This document shows, piece by piece, positions 11,353 through 21,044 of a DNA stretch of 64,000 bases. Source of the stretch: Pantoea sp. IMH (GTDB lineage: Bacteria; Pseudomonadota; Gammaproteobacteria; Enterobacterales; Enterobacteriaceae). Numbering within the stretch: the first letter of the stretch is position 1; the number at the start of each line of letters is the position of its first letter. The position numbers and the translations under genes were made by a program. The stretch spans positions 806,001 to 870,000 of the forward strand of contig NZ_JFGT01000005.1 in assembly GCF_000599885.1 (NCBI RefSeq), written 5' to 3'. The notes under the pieces are model-generated. The model ran no database searches and was not told the DNA's origin. It was given only the letters and a program-made list of their open reading frames with translations.

Positions 11353-11928
11353 ATGCAGCTGCAAGCGGGCTGGATTGCGGGCGTCAGGCAGGTTCCTTCG
11401 CCGCATTTCGATACGCGACCTGAAAGCGACACGCCCAGGCTATTGGTTATCCATAATATCAGCCTTCCGCCGGGCGAATTTGGCGGTCCGTGGATCGACG
11501 CCCTCTTTACCGGAACGCTGGATCCTGAGGCGCATCCCTTTTTTGCCGAGATAGCCTCGCTGAAAGTCTCCGCCCACTGTCTGATTCGCAGAGATGGCGA
11601 GATCGTGCAGTATGTTCCTTTTCATCTGCGTGCCTGGCATGCGGGCGTCTCCTGTTATCAGGGCAGGGAAGCCTGTAATGATTTCTCAATTGGTGTTGAA
11701 CTGGAAGGAACGGATACGCTGCCTTATACCGATGCTCAGTATCAGTCGCTTACTGCGCTCAGCCTGCTGCTGATAAGCCATTATCCTGCTCTGGCAGAAC
11801 ACATTACCGGGCACAGCGACATTGCGCCCCTACGAAAAACCGATCCCGGCCCCGCATTTGACTGGGTAAGATTCCGCCGCGCGCTGGTCGCTGGCGCTGA
11901 TAACCGCACTGCGGATGGAAAGGAGTAG
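11353..11928 (+). CDS. ampD: AmpD, 1,6-anhydro-N-acetylmuramyl-L-alanine amidase
   Basis: AmpD is the cytoplasmic zinc amidase of peptidoglycan recycling. It cleaves the stem peptide from anhydro-muropeptides and so keeps ampC beta-lactamase uninduced where AmpR is present. The zinc ligands are visible at His34 (VIHN), His154 (GHSD) and Asp164 (KTDPGP), the same numbers as in the studied family members. The length is 191 residues against 183 in E. coli. A ribosome-binding site (AAAAGGAG) precedes the ATG. It is followed five bases later by ampE in a conserved operon. Confidence 0.97.
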   Translation: MQLQAGWIAGVRQVPSPHFDTRPESDTPRLLVIHNISLPPGEFGGPWIDALFTGTLDPEAHPFFAEIASLKVSAHCLIRRDGEIVQYVPFHLRAWHAGVSCYQGREACNDFSIGVELEGTDTLPYTDAQYQSLTALSLLLISHYPALAEHITGHSDIAPLRKTDPGPAFDWVRFRRALVAGADNRTADGKE

Positions 11929-11933
11929 CGAGA

Positions 11934-12788
11934 ATGACGCTTTTTAGTTTATTGCTGGTGCTGGGCTGGGAGCGCCTGTTCAAAATGGGAGAAAGCTGGC
12001 AGCTTGATCACCATATTGCGCCGCTGTTTCGCAAACAACACCGCTTTTCACTGATGCGTACGCTATTGCTGCTGCTGGTGGTAATGGCCGTTATTGCGCT
12101 CTGCCTGATGGCGCTGGAAGGCCTCTTTTTTGGCCTGCTGAAACTGCTGTTCTGGATCGCCGTCGGGCTGCTCTGCATCGGCGCAGGATCGGTACGTCTC
12201 CACTATCACGCCTACCTTAAGGCGGCCAGCCACAACGATACCGATGCGCACAGCGCGATGGCGGAGGAGCTGACGCTTATCCATGGCATCCCGGTCGGCT
12301 GCAGCGAACGGGAATATCTCTGCGCCCTGCAAAATGCCCTGTTGTGGATTAACTACCGTTTTTATCTGGCACCGCTGTTCTGGTTTGTGGTGGGAGGCGC
12401 ATGGGGGCCGGTACTGCTGGTGGGTTATGCATTTTTACGCGCCTGGCAAGCCTGGCTGGCTCGTCATCACACGCCGCTGGAGCGTGCGCAGTCGGGCATT
12501 GATGCCATTCTGCACTGCATTGACTGGCTTCCGGTGCGTCTGGTCGGCGTAGCCTATGCGCTGCTGGGACATGGTGAGCGGGCGCTGCCCGCCTGGTTCG
12601 CGACGTTGGGCGATCGCCATAGTGCGCAGTATCAGGTGCTGACCAGCCTCGCCCAGTACTCTCTGGCGCGCGAACCGCATACCGATAAGGTCGAGACGCC
12701 ACGGATTGCGGTGGCGCTCGCCAAAAAAGTCTCGCTGGTGATGTTGGTAGTGGTGGCGCTGTTAACGATTTACGGTGCGCTTGTTTAG
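11934..12788 (+). CDS. ampE: AmpE, inner-membrane protein of the ampDE operon
   Basis: AmpE is a polytopic membrane protein with 284 residues and hydrophobic segments near residues 45-60, 62-85, 140-170 and the C-terminus ([18 protein letters not shown]). Its biochemical role is not settled; it has been proposed as a sensory partner of AmpD. It belongs to the CobD/CbiB-like family by fold. It starts five bases after ampD, so the pair is co-transcribed. A strong hairpin follows. Confidence 0.95.
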   Translation: MTLFSLLLVLGWERLFKMGESWQLDHHIAPLFRKQHRFSLMRTLLLLLVVMAVIALCLMALEGLFFGLLKLLFWIAVGLLCIGAGSVRLHYHAYLKAASHNDTDAHSAMAEELTLIHGIPVGCSEREYLCALQNALLWINYRFYLAPLFWFVVGGAWGPVLLVGYAFLRAWQAWLARHHTPLERAQSGIDAILHCIDWLPVRLVGVAYALLGHGERALPAWFATLGDRHSAQYQVLTSLAQYSLAREPHTDKVETPRIAVALAKKVSLVMLVVVALLTIYGALV

Positions 12789-12805
12789 CCACTCCCCTGA
12801 AACTA

Positions 12806-12836
12806 AACCGGCCATCATTCACTGATGGCCGGTTTA
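12806..12836. terminator. Bidirectional terminator between ampE and the GH43 gene
   Basis: A perfect 13-base-pair stem AAACCGGCCATCA / TGATGGCCGGTTT closes a five-base loop between two convergent operons. The T run after the stem is short on both strands, but the stem itself is very stable. Confidence 0.7.
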
Positions 12837-12917
12837 CTTCCCTGACTCAGACAGGCGTTATCTGCGCTATAGCGCGGCCATCAACCGCGCTTTACGTTAA
12901 CGTTCAACGCGCTGACT

Positions 12918-13874
12918 TCAGACAGTATCTGCCGGTGGAATACCAAACTGCGGCATGCCGTTATCATCCCAGCTGAAGGTTTTGATCCGCGTATGCCGGT
13001 TGGGATCGTAAAGGGGATCGCCTTCAATTTCCGTATAGTTTCTTGCGTGGTAGACCAGCACATCCTCCCCTGATTCCGTCACCGTGAAACTGTTGTGACC
13101 GGGGCCGAACTGGCGGTTTTCCCAACTGGTGGTGAAGACGGGTTCAGGTGACTTTTGCCAGTTTTCGACCGCCAGCGGATCGGCGTCGGCATCGATCCAG
13201 AGCAGTCCCATACAGTAATTTTCATCGGTGGCGCTGGCTGAATAACTGACAAACAGCCGTCCGCCGTGCCGGATAACCGCTGGCCCTTCATTCACGCTGA
13301 AGCCCACACACTCCCACCTATATTCGGGACGGCTGAGCATTACCGGTGTGCCTTTGATTGACCAGGGTGTCTCCAGCTCCGCCAGATAAAGATTGGAATT
13401 GCCCGGAATTGCCGGATCTTTTTGCGCCCACAGGTACCAGTTTTTCCCCTGATGGACAAAATGGGTGGCATCCAGCGCAAAACTGTCGATCGGAACCTGC
13501 ATCTGGCCACATTCCTGCCACTCACCTGCAAGCGGATCCTCCGCTGAGCAGGAAAGCACGAACATCCGGTGCTGAAACAGGCCATCCTTGATCTCTCGCG
13601 TTGGTGCTGCGGCGAAGTAAATCACCCAGGTACCGCTGATACGGTGCAGTTCCGGTGCCCAAATCAGCTCGCTCATCGGGCCTGTCTCCGGCTTGCGCCA
13701 GACCACCACCGGTTCGGCTGTCGCCAGACCGGCAAGCGTGCTGGCGCGGCGGATTTCAAGGCGGTCGTATTCAGGTACGGATGCGATGAAGTAGTAGGCA
13801 TTCCCCTCACGTAAAATGAACGGATCGGCGCGCTGTTCTATTAACGGGTTGGGCCATGTCTCTTTGCTCATCAT
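12918..13874 (-). CDS. Glycoside hydrolase family 43, probable arabinosidase or xylosidase
   Basis: The protein of 318 residues shows the five-bladed propeller layout of GH43. The three catalytic acids can be placed: Asp in RADPFI near residue 17 (base), Asp in ALDATHF near residue 132 (pKa modulator) and Glu in VNEGPA near residue 190 (acid). There is no signal peptide, so it should act in the cytoplasm on imported oligosaccharides. The size and single domain resemble exo-acting alpha-L-arabinofuranosidases more than the two-domain beta-xylosidases, but the substrate cannot be fixed from sequence alone. It overlaps the transporter stop by ATGA and is the second gene of that operon. Confidence 0.85.
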   Translation of the reverse strand: MMSKETWPNPLIEQRADPFILREGNAYYFIASVPEYDRLEIRRASTLAGLATAEPVVVWRKPETGPMSELIWAPELHRISGTWVIYFAAAPTREIKDGLFQHRMFVLSCSAEDPLAGEWQECGQMQVPIDSFALDATHFVHQGKNWYLWAQKDPAIPGNSNLYLAELETPWSIKGTPVMLSRPEYRWECVGFSVNEGPAVIRHGGRLFVSYSASATDENYCMGLLWIDADADPLAVENWQKSPEPVFTTSWENRQFGPGHNSFTVTESGEDVLVYHARNYTEIEGDPLYDPNRHTRIKTFSWDDNGMPQFGIPPADTV

Positions 13875-15280
13875 GCTGCTCCTTCGGGATTGGCGGTGGC
13901 TTTACTCCCACGATAATCGTTCAGTTCCTGGTAATTGCGGCGGCGCTGTTCCAGATCGGACTGGATGCGCTGCATCATATGACGGTCGACCTTCATCAGC
14001 CTGACCACACCTGCGGTAATCAGATATCCCACGCCAGGGATCACGGTAAACAGCAGAATAATGCCGTGCAGTGCGTCAGGGGATTGTGCGGCAGCGCCCG
14101 CCTGATAACCATAAAATGAGAGCAGAAAGCCAACCATCGCTCCGGCCACGGCAAGGCCGACTTTCAGGAAAAACAGGTTGCCTGAGAAGCTGATGCCGGT
14201 GATGCGTTTGCCGGTTTTCCATTCGCCATAATCATCAACATCGGCCATCAGCGACCAGTGCAGCGGGGAAGGGATCTGATGCAGAATATTGAGGAAGAAG
14301 TACATGACCACGACCAGCACGGTAGCCTGCGGATTGAGGAAGTAGAAGCCGCAGGAGAAGATAGCCAGCGCGATGTTTGTCCAGAAAAACACCTTAAGTT
14401 TGCACCAGCGGTCCGTCATCACCTTAGCCAGCGTACTGCCGATCATCATGCCGATAACGCCCAGGCTGATAAACAACGTGGCGAACTGGGTGGACTGTCC
14501 CATAACCCAGGTAACGTAATACATGGTGGCTGCCATGCGGATAAAGCCCGGGCAGACGTTGCAAAATGTCAGAAGCAGAATACGTACCCACTGATCGTTT
14601 TTCCATACGTCTTTCAGATCGGCTTTCATCGCGTCGTTGGTCGGCACGGCGGGCTTGATACGTTCCCGTACGGTGGCAAAACAGAATAAAAACATGCAGA
14701 GGCCGATAAACGCCAGTACGCTCATCGCCATCTGGTAGCCGCGCGCTTTGTTTTCTCCACCAAACCAGTCGGCCAGGGGAAGCAGCGAGAGCGACAGGAT
14801 CAGCGTTGCCACGCCGACCATCACAAAACGGTAGGACTGGCAGGAGACTCGTTCTCCCGGATCGTTAGTGATGACGCCGCCCAGCGAGCAGTAAGGGATA
14901 TTGATCGCAGTATAGGTCAGTGACATCAGGAAATAGGTCACAAAGGCGTAAATAACCTTATTTTCATACGTCCAGTCCGGTGTGGTGAACATCAGTACGC
15001 TGAACAGGACATAAGGCAGGGAAACCCAGAGTAACCATGGACGAAAGCGTCCCCAGCGGCTCTGCGTCCGGTCAGCAATGGCACCCATAATCGGATCGGT
15101 GACAGCGTCCAGCACCCGTACTGAAAGCATCAGTATGCCGACCAGGGCGGGCGACAGGCCGAAAACGTCAGTGTAGAAATAACTCAGGAACAGCATGATG
15201 GCCCCGCCAATCATGTTGCAGCCGGCATCGCCCATGCCGTAGCCAATTTTCTCTTTAACCGAAAGCGCCGTGCCTTTCAT
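13871..15280 (-). CDS. GPH-family sugar:cation symporter
   Basis: A 469-residue transporter of the glycoside-pentoside-hexuronide (MelB/XynP/YagG-like) family with about 12 hydrophobic segments. The hallmarks are DAVTDPIMGAIADRTQSRWGRFRPWLL near residues 55-85 and the late loop DYGEWKTGKRITGISFSG. The ATG at 15280 is preferred because GGGAG lies at proper spacing; a GTG at 15295 would add five residues. The gene leads the operon and feeds the cytoplasmic GH43 enzyme next to it, the same logic as yagG-yagH in E. coli. The likely substrate is an arabinosyl or xylosyl oligosaccharide. Confidence 0.88.
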   Translation of the reverse strand: MKGTALSVKEKIGYGMGDAGCNMIGGAIMLFLSYFYTDVFGLSPALVGILMLSVRVLDAVTDPIMGAIADRTQSRWGRFRPWLLWVSLPYVLFSVLMFTTPDWTYENKVIYAFVTYFLMSLTYTAINIPYCSLGGVITNDPGERVSCQSYRFVMVGVATLILSLSLLPLADWFGGENKARGYQMAMSVLAFIGLCMFLFCFATVRERIKPAVPTNDAMKADLKDVWKNDQWVRILLLTFCNVCPGFIRMAATMYYVTWVMGQSTQFATLFISLGVIGMMIGSTLAKVMTDRWCKLKVFFWTNIALAIFSCGFYFLNPQATVLVVVMYFFLNILHQIPSPLHWSLMADVDDYGEWKTGKRITGISFSGNLFFLKVGLAVAGAMVGFLLSFYGYQAGAAAQSPDALHGIILLFTVIPGVGYLITAGVVRLMKVDRHMMQRIQSDLEQRRRNYQELNDYRGSKATANPEGAA

Positions 15281-15389
15281 GGATAATTCTCCCACCCTCT
15301 ATTGAAGGCAACAGTATTAATGCCTTAAGCATGATTTGCGCTAGTTGAATGCGTCACAGAGATGGACAAAACAGCTGCCGGCACGAAAC

Positions 15390-15405
15390 TGTGAGAAGGT
15401 TAACA
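15390..15405. promoter_or_regulatory. CRP-like site upstream of the GPH-GH43 operon
   Basis: The sequence TGTGA, six bases, TAACA matches the CRP consensus TGTGA-N6-TCACA at nine of ten positions. It lies about 110 bases upstream of the transporter start, a plausible place for catabolite control of a sugar operon. The rest of 15296-15570 shows no gene. No specific regulator gene is adjacent. Confidence 0.4.
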
Positions 15406-15562
15406 TTTAGTATCATAAGGAGTGGCGCGTAAATAAATTGTTAATAGACGCAAGGCGATACCAAAAGCGAAAGCAGTGATAATCGGACGCAGCGGGACAA
15501 AGATTAAATAGCGAAGCAGAGAAGTCTGGAGTTTTAGACGGAAAGCGGGAGTAAGAATTTCA

Positions 15563-15592
15563 GAAGGTAAGAAGGGGGCGCCAGCCCCCTTC
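15563..15592 (-). terminator. Terminator after aroP
   Basis: A nine-base-pair GC-rich stem GAAGGGGGC / GCCCCCTTC with a four-base loop begins five bases beyond the aroP stop on the minus strand. It is followed by a T-rich but interrupted tract. Confidence 0.65.
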
Positions 15593-15597
15593 CTCCA

Positions 15598-16953
15598 TCA
15601 CGCTTTTTGCAGACGGGATTTAAATGCATAGCCGACAGCCAGAATAGCGATCCAGACCGGAATCAGCCAGACGGAGATAGCCATGCCAGGCGTCATGGCC
15701 ATAATCACCAGAATCGCGGCCATAAACAGCAGACAGATCCAGTTACCCAGCGGATAGAAGAGCGCCTTAAAGCGGGTTTCAACGCCCTGCTGGTCTTTTT
15801 TGCGACGAAACTTCAGGTGCGCAAGGCTAATCATCGCCCAGTTAATCACCAGCGCCGATACCACCAGCGCCATCAGCAGGCCGAATGCTTCGCCCGGCAT
15901 CAGATAGTTGATTAGCACACAAATTGCGGTAGCCGCTGCCGATACGGCGATAGCCACTACCGGCACGCCGCGACTATCCACTTTCAACAGCGCTTTAGGG
16001 CCGTTACCCTGCTGGGCCAGGCCAAACAACATCCGGCTGTTACAGTAAACGCAGCTGTTATAAACGGAGAGAGCCGCCGTCAGGATCACCACGTTCAGCG
16101 CATTGGCGACCAGAGTGTCACCAAGGTCGTGAAAAATCATGACAAACGGGCTGGCGCCACCAATCACTTTGGTCCAGGGATAGAGCGACAGCAGCACGGT
16201 GAGGGAACCGATATAAAAAATCAGGATACGATAAAGCACCTGATTGGTGGCTTTAGGAATGCTTCTCTGGGGATCGTCCGCTTCCGCTGCCGTAATGCCG
16301 ACCAGCTCAAGTCCGCCGAAGGAGAACATAATTACCGCCATCGCCATCACCATGCCGGAGATGCCATTCGGGAAGAAGCCGCCTTTTGCCCAGAGATTGG
16401 TGACGGTCGCCTCTGGTCCGGCATGCCCGCCGAACAGCAGCCACATACCAAAGATGATCATGCCAACAACGGCCACTACTTTGATGATCGCGAACCAGAA
16501 CTCCATTTCGCCGTAAACTTTCACGTTGGTGAGGTTAATGGCGTTGATCAGCACAAAAAAGGCCGCTGCGGAAATCCATGTTGGGATATCAGGCCACCAG
16601 TACTGGATATATTTTCCGACGGCGGTCAGCTCAGCCATGGCCACCAGAACGTATAAAATCCAGTAGTTCCAGCCGGAAGCAAAGCCGGCAAAGTTGCCCC
16701 AGTATTTATAGGCAAAGTGGCTGAAGGAGCCTGCGACCGGTTCTTCAACGACCATCTCGCCAAGCTGGCGCATAATCATAAAGGCGATAAAACCGCCGAT
16801 GGCGTAGCCCAGTAGGACGGAAGGCCCGGCCATTCTGATCGTATCAGCGATCCCCAGAAACAGGCCTGTGCCCACGGCACCGCCCAACGCGATAAGCTGG
16901 ATATGGCGGTTTTTCAGACCGCGCTTCAGCGTTTCGCCCTGCTGTTGTTCCAT
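15598..16953 (-). CDS. aroP: AroP, aromatic amino acid permease
   Basis: AroP is a proton-coupled importer of phenylalanine, tyrosine and tryptophan in the amino acid-polyamine-organocation superfamily. It has about 12 hydrophobic segments and the family start KRGLKNRHIQLIALGGAVGTGLFLG with the unwound TM1 motif GTGLF. Other matches are EEPVAGSFSHFAYKYWG and the GWNYWILYVLVAMAELTAVG stretch. The length of 451 residues is close to E. coli AroP at 457. The position next to a divergent pdhR is conserved. Two adjacent TyrR boxes upstream support identification as AroP over the related PheP. Confidence 0.93.
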   Translation of the reverse strand: MEQQQGETLKRGLKNRHIQLIALGGAVGTGLFLGIADTIRMAGPSVLLGYAIGGFIAFMIMRQLGEMVVEEPVAGSFSHFAYKYWGNFAGFASGWNYWILYVLVAMAELTAVGKYIQYWWPDIPTWISAAAFFVLINAINLTNVKVYGEMEFWFAIIKVVAVVGMIIFGMWLLFGGHAGPEATVTNLWAKGGFFPNGISGMVMAMAVIMFSFGGLELVGITAAEADDPQRSIPKATNQVLYRILIFYIGSLTVLLSLYPWTKVIGGASPFVMIFHDLGDTLVANALNVVILTAALSVYNSCVYCNSRMLFGLAQQGNGPKALLKVDSRGVPVVAIAVSAAATAICVLINYLMPGEAFGLLMALVVSALVINWAMISLAHLKFRRKKDQQGVETRFKALFYPLGNWICLLFMAAILVIMAMTPGMAISVWLIPVWIAILAVGYAFKSRLQKA

Positions 16954-17000
16954 ATAAACCTCGTGGTGTCATTATTGTTCTTAACCCGGCCCACTGTCTT

Positions 17001-17041
17001 TGTAAGTCTGTTTTTACTGATAACGTATTAAAAGCTTTACA
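17001..17041. promoter_or_regulatory. Double TyrR box controlling aroP
   Basis: A strong TyrR box TGTAAG-N6-TTTACT lies at 17001-17018 (consensus TGTAAA-N6-TTTACA). A weaker box CGTATT-N6-TTTACA lies at 17024-17041. Their centres are 23 bases apart, the arrangement known for cooperative TyrR hexamer binding. The pair sits 48-88 bases upstream of the aroP start. The rest of the 16954-17410 region holds no gene that I can support. Confidence 0.75.
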
Positions 17042-17410
17042 GCGCCAGAAGCACGAAAATGAGGCAGAGACTACCTTCGCGACAAGAATAGTGTTAAGCG
17101 CCTTTTAATGCACTCGCTTTCGCTTGCCAGCAGGCGGAATGATGAAATTTACAGCAGTTACGCGACCGATTCAGAAAGCACAAATGCATCAGAAAAGCGA
17201 AGATCGTTCCCTTATGGTCATGGGGGTTATTTCCCGCTAAGCGCTTGCAGAATTTCGGAAAAGTTAAAAAATTTAACATTTTCCGGGTAGTGTATTGCAT
17301 CGCTGGCGTTCTGTTAAAACTGTGAGCTGAGTATGAAGTCACTGGCCTTTCGGTTTGCCACCTTATAGACATCAGGTGAATACTTTGTTACTTTACGGGC
17401 ACCTTTTTGC

Positions 17411-17427
17411 AATTGGTATTACCAATT
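17411..17427. promoter_or_regulatory. PdhR operator of the pdh operon
   Basis: A perfect palindrome AATTGGTATTACCAATT matches the known PdhR consensus. It lies 28 bases upstream of the pdhR ATG and overlaps the possible -10 hexamer TGCAAT at 17408-17413, which has TTGTTA at 17385-17390 with 17-base spacing. This fits autorepression of pdhR-aceE-aceF-lpd relieved by pyruvate. Confidence 0.9.
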
Positions 17428-17455
17428 TACTCCGGCAGACGCAGAAGAAGGGATG

Positions 17456-18220
17456 ATGGCTTACAGCAAAATCCGCCAACCAAAGCTATCCGACGCTATC
17501 GAGCAGCAGCTCGAATCCCTGATCATGGAAGGGACGTTGCGTCCGGGTGAGAAACTCCTCCCTGAACGCGAGCTTGCAAAACAGTTTGATGTCTCCCGCC
17601 CCTCTTTGCGCGAAGCGATCCAGCGTCTGGAAGCTAAGGGCCTGCTGCTGCGCCGTCAGGGCGGCGGTACCTTCGTCCAGACCAGCCTGTGGCAGAGCCT
17701 GAGCGATCCGCTGGTCGAGCTACTGGCCGGTCACCCCGAATCTCAGTTTGATCTGCTGGAAACGCGACATGCGCTGGAAGGCATTGCGGCTTACTACGCT
17801 GCGCTGCGCGGCACCGATGAAGATATCGAACGCATCCGCCACTGCCATTTGCAGATTCAGGCCGCCCAGAACAGCGGCGATCTGGATGCCGAAGCCGATG
17901 CGGTGATGCAGTATCAGATTGCCGTCACAGAGGCCGCCCATAATGTAGTGCTGCTTCATCTGCTACGCTGCATGGGACCCATGCTGGAACAAAACGTCCG
18001 ACAGAATTTTGAATTGCTCTACTCGCGCCGCGAAATGCTGGCGAAAGTGAGCGGTCACCGCGCCAGTATTTTCGAGGCGATTGTGGCACGCGAACCCGAA
18101 CAGGCGCGCGAAGCCTCACACCGTCACCTGGCGTTTATCGAGGAAATATTGCTGGACAGAAGTCGGGAGCAGAGTCGTCGAGAACGCTCCTTACGACGTT
18201 TACAGCAACGTAGGGACTAA
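17456..18220 (+). CDS. pdhR: PdhR, pyruvate-responsive repressor
   Basis: PdhR is a GntR/FadR-family repressor of the pyruvate dehydrogenase operon and respiratory genes, released by pyruvate. The winged-helix domain at residues 9-75 contains [20 protein letters not shown] and [20 protein letters not shown]. The FCD effector domain follows, with [17 protein letters not shown] and [18 protein letters not shown] chose the second ATG (17456, MAYSKIRQP), which equals E. coli PdhR at 254 residues; an ATG three bases earlier adds one Met. It lies at the head of the aceEF-lpd group and directly after its own operator. Confidence 0.97.
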   Translation: MAYSKIRQPKLSDAIEQQLESLIMEGTLRPGEKLLPERELAKQFDVSRPSLREAIQRLEAKGLLLRRQGGGTFVQTSLWQSLSDPLVELLAGHPESQFDLLETRHALEGIAAYYAALRGTDEDIERIRHCHLQIQAAQNSGDLDAEADAVMQYQIAVTEAAHNVVLLHLLRCMGPMLEQNVRQNFELLYSRREMLAKVSGHRASIFEAIVAREPEQAREASHRHLAFIEEILLDRSREQSRRERSLRRLQQRRD

Positions 18221-18367
18221 CGCGTAACCATAACGCGGCAACTCGCCCTGACGCCTCAGGCGTTAGGGATAAACGATGGGCCTGTCTCCTTGTGCTTTGT
18301 CAGCAGAGTACAGTGAGACAGGCTCCAGACAATTCAACGTATTAGACACAGATAAGGAATACCCCCC

Positions 18368-21031
18368 ATGTCAGAACGTTTACACAATGACGTGGATCCG
18401 ATCGAAACTCGCGACTGGCTACAGGCGATCGAATCGGTCATCCGTGAAGAAGGTGTTGAGCGCGCGCAGTTCCTGATTGACCAGGTTATGAGCGAAGCAC
18501 GTAAAGGTGGCGTAAAGGTGGCAGCAGGCGTTGCTTCCCGTAACTACGTCAACTCGATTGCCGTTGAAGATGAGCCGGACTATCCGGGCAATACCTCTCT
18601 GGAGCGTCGCATCCGTTCCGCAATCCGCTGGAACGCCATTATGGCGGTTCTGCGCGCCTCGAAAAAAGATCTGGAACTGGGTGGTCATATGTCCTCCTTC
18701 CAGTCTTCGGCGACCATTTATGAAGTCTGCTTCAACCACTTCTTCCGCGCCCGCAGCGAAAAAGATGGCGGCGATCTGGTCTACTTCCAGGGTCACATCT
18801 CTCCTGGCGTTTACGCACGTGCTTTCCTTGAAGGCCGTCTGACCGAAGAGCAGATGAACAACTTCCGCCAGGAAGTGGATGGCAAAGGCCTCTCTTCTTA
18901 TCCGCATCCAAAACTGATGCCGGAATTCTGGCAGTTCCCGACCGTATCAATGGGCCTTGGCCCAATCGGCGCGATCTACCAGGCGAAGTTCCTGAAGTAC
19001 CTTGAGCACCGTGGCCTGAAAGATACCTCTCAGCAGACCGTTTACGCCTTCCTGGGCGATGGTGAGATGGATGAGCCGGAATCTAAAGGCGCGATCACTA
19101 TCGCGACCCGTGAAAAACTGGATAACCTGGTCTTTATCATCAACTGTAACCTGCAGCGCCTTGATGGCCCGGTAACAGGTAACGGCAAAATCATTAATGA
19201 GCTGGACGGCATCTTTGGTGGCGCAGGCTGGGAAGTGATCAAAGTGATCTGGGGCGGACGCTGGGACGAGCTGCTGCGTAAAGACACTAGCGGCAAGCTG
19301 ATCCAGCTGATGAACGAAACCGTTGACGGTGACTATCAGACCTTTAAATCCCGCGACGGTGCCTATGTGCGCGAGCACTTCTTCGGTAAATATCCGGAAA
19401 CCGCTGAGCTGGTTAAAGATATGACCGACGATGAGATCTGGGCGCTGAACCGTGGCGGTCACGATCCGAAGAAAATCTACGCAGCGCTGAAAAAAGCGCA
19501 GGATACCAAAGGCAAACCTGTGGTTATCCTGGCCCACACCATCAAAGGTTATGGTATGGGTGATACTGCCGAAGGGAAAAATATCGCGCACCAGGTTAAG
19601 AAGATGAACATGGATGGCGTACGCTACATCCGCGATCGCTTCAACGTGCCGGTAGAGGATGCGGACATCGAAAAGATGCCGTACATCACCTTCGACAAAG
19701 AATCTGAAGAATACAAATACCTGCACGGTCAGCGTGAGAAGCTGGGCGGCTACCTGCCGACCCGCCAGCCGAACTTCACCGAGAAGCTGGAAATGCCTGC
19801 GCTGGAAGATTTCCGTCAGCTGCTGGACGAGCAGAACAAAGAGATCTCCACCACGATCGCTTTCGTGCGTGCCCTCAATGTGATGCTGAAGAACAAGTCG
19901 ATCAAAGATCGCCTTGTGCCTATCATCGCCGATGAAGCGCGTACCTTTGGTATGGAAGGTCTGTTCCGCCAGATCGGTATCTACAGCCCGAACGGCCAGC
20001 AGTACACCCCGCAGGACCGTGAGCAGGTCGCCTACTATAAAGAAGATGAGAAAGGTCAGATTCTTCAGGAAGGCATCAACGAACTGGGCGCAGGCGCATC
20101 CTGGCTGGCGGCGGCAACGTCTTACAGCACCAACAACCTGCCGATGATCCCGTTCTATATCTACTACTCCATGTTCGGTTTCCAGCGTATCGGCGATCTG
20201 TGCTGGGCAGCGGGCGATCAGCAGGCGCGCGGCTTCCTGATTGGTGGGACCTCCGGTCGTACCACGCTGAATGGCGAAGGTCTGCAGCATGAAGATGGTC
20301 ACAGCCACATTCAGTCGCTGACCATTCCTAACTGTATCTCTTACGATCCGGCGTATGCTTACGAAGTGGCAGTCATCATGCATGACGGTCTGGTGCGTAT
20401 GTATGGCGAAGCGCAGGAAAATATCTACTACTACATCACCACGCTGAACGAAAACTACCACATGCCTGCGATGCCGCAGGGTGCGGAAGAAGGTATCCGT
20501 AAAGGTATCTACAAGCTGGAAACGGTAGAAGGTAGCAAAGGTAAGGTTCAGCTGCTGGGTTCAGGTTCTATCCTGCGTCACGTGCGCGAAGCGGCACAGA
20601 TCCTGGCGAAAGACTACGGCGTGGGCTCAGATGTTTATAGCGTGACTTCATTCACCGAACTGGCGCGCGATGGTCAGGACTGTGAGCGCTGGAACATGCT
20701 GCATCCGACCGACGAACCTCGTGTGCCTTACGTCGCGCAGATCATGAACGATGCGCCAGCTGTCGCCTCAACCGATTATATGAAACTGTTCGCAGAGCAG
20801 ATCCGGACCTTCATGCCAGCCAGCGACTACCGCGTGCTGGGCACCGACGGTTTCGGTCGTTCTGACAGCCGTGAAAATCTGCGTCACCACTTCGAAGTGG
20901 ACGCGTCTTACGTGGTTGTAGCAGCGCTGGGTGAACTGGCCAAACGCGGTGAAATCGATAAGAAAGTGGTTGCGGAAGCCATCACCAAATTCAATATCGA
21001 TGCCGATAAAGTCAACCCGCGTCTGGCATAA
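18368..21031 (+). CDS. aceE: AceE, pyruvate dehydrogenase E1 component
   Basis: AceE is the thiamine diphosphate-dependent E1 subunit that decarboxylates pyruvate and acetylates the lipoyl group of AceF. It has 887 residues, the E. coli length. The ThDP motif begins at GDGEMDEPESKGAI near residue 230 and ends near NCNLQRLDGPVTGNGKIINE. The C-terminal transketolase-like domain (FGRSDSRENLRHHFEVDASY) is complete. A ribosome-binding site AAGGA precedes the ATG. The 147-base gap after pdhR contains an inverted repeat GCCTGTCTC / GAGACAGGC (18280-18288 and 18315-18323) that could process or attenuate the message. Confidence 0.99.
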   Translation: MSERLHNDVDPIETRDWLQAIESVIREEGVERAQFLIDQVMSEARKGGVKVAAGVASRNYVNSIAVEDEPDYPGNTSLERRIRSAIRWNAIMAVLRASKKDLELGGHMSSFQSSATIYEVCFNHFFRARSEKDGGDLVYFQGHISPGVYARAFLEGRLTEEQMNNFRQEVDGKGLSSYPHPKLMPEFWQFPTVSMGLGPIGAIYQAKFLKYLEHRGLKDTSQQTVYAFLGDGEMDEPESKGAITIATREKLDNLVFIINCNLQRLDGPVTGNGKIINELDGIFGGAGWEVIKVIWGGRWDELLRKDTSGKLIQLMNETVDGDYQTFKSRDGAYVREHFFGKYPETAELVKDMTDDEIWALNRGGHDPKKIYAALKKAQDTKGKPVVILAHTIKGYGMGDTAEGKNIAHQVKKMNMDGVRYIRDRFNVPVEDADIEKMPYITFDKESEEYKYLHGQREKLGGYLPTRQPNFTEKLEMPALEDFRQLLDEQNKEISTTIAFVRALNVMLKNKSIKDRLVPIIADEARTFGMEGLFRQIGIYSPNGQQYTPQDREQVAYYKEDEKGQILQEGINELGAGASWLAAATSYSTNNLPMIPFYIYYSMFGFQRIGDLCWAAGDQQARGFLIGGTSGRTTLNGEGLQHEDGHSHIQSLTIPNCISYDPAYAYEVAVIMHDGLVRMYGEAQENIYYYITTLNENYHMPAMPQGAEEGIRKGIYKLETVEGSKGKVQLLGSGSILRHVREAAQILAKDYGVGSDVYSVTSFTELARDGQDCERWNMLHPTDEPRVPYVAQIMNDAPAVASTDYMKLFAEQIRTFMPASDYRVLGTDGFGRSDSRENLRHHFEVDASYVVVAALGELAKRGEIDKKVVAEAITKFNIDADKVNPRLA

Positions 21032-21044
21032 GAGGTAAAGAGTA

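Noticed and set aside
18947-20461. 504-codon minus-strand frame inside aceE
   Set aside because: It is a shadow of a highly expressed, codon-biased gene; the plus frame encodes full-length AceE.
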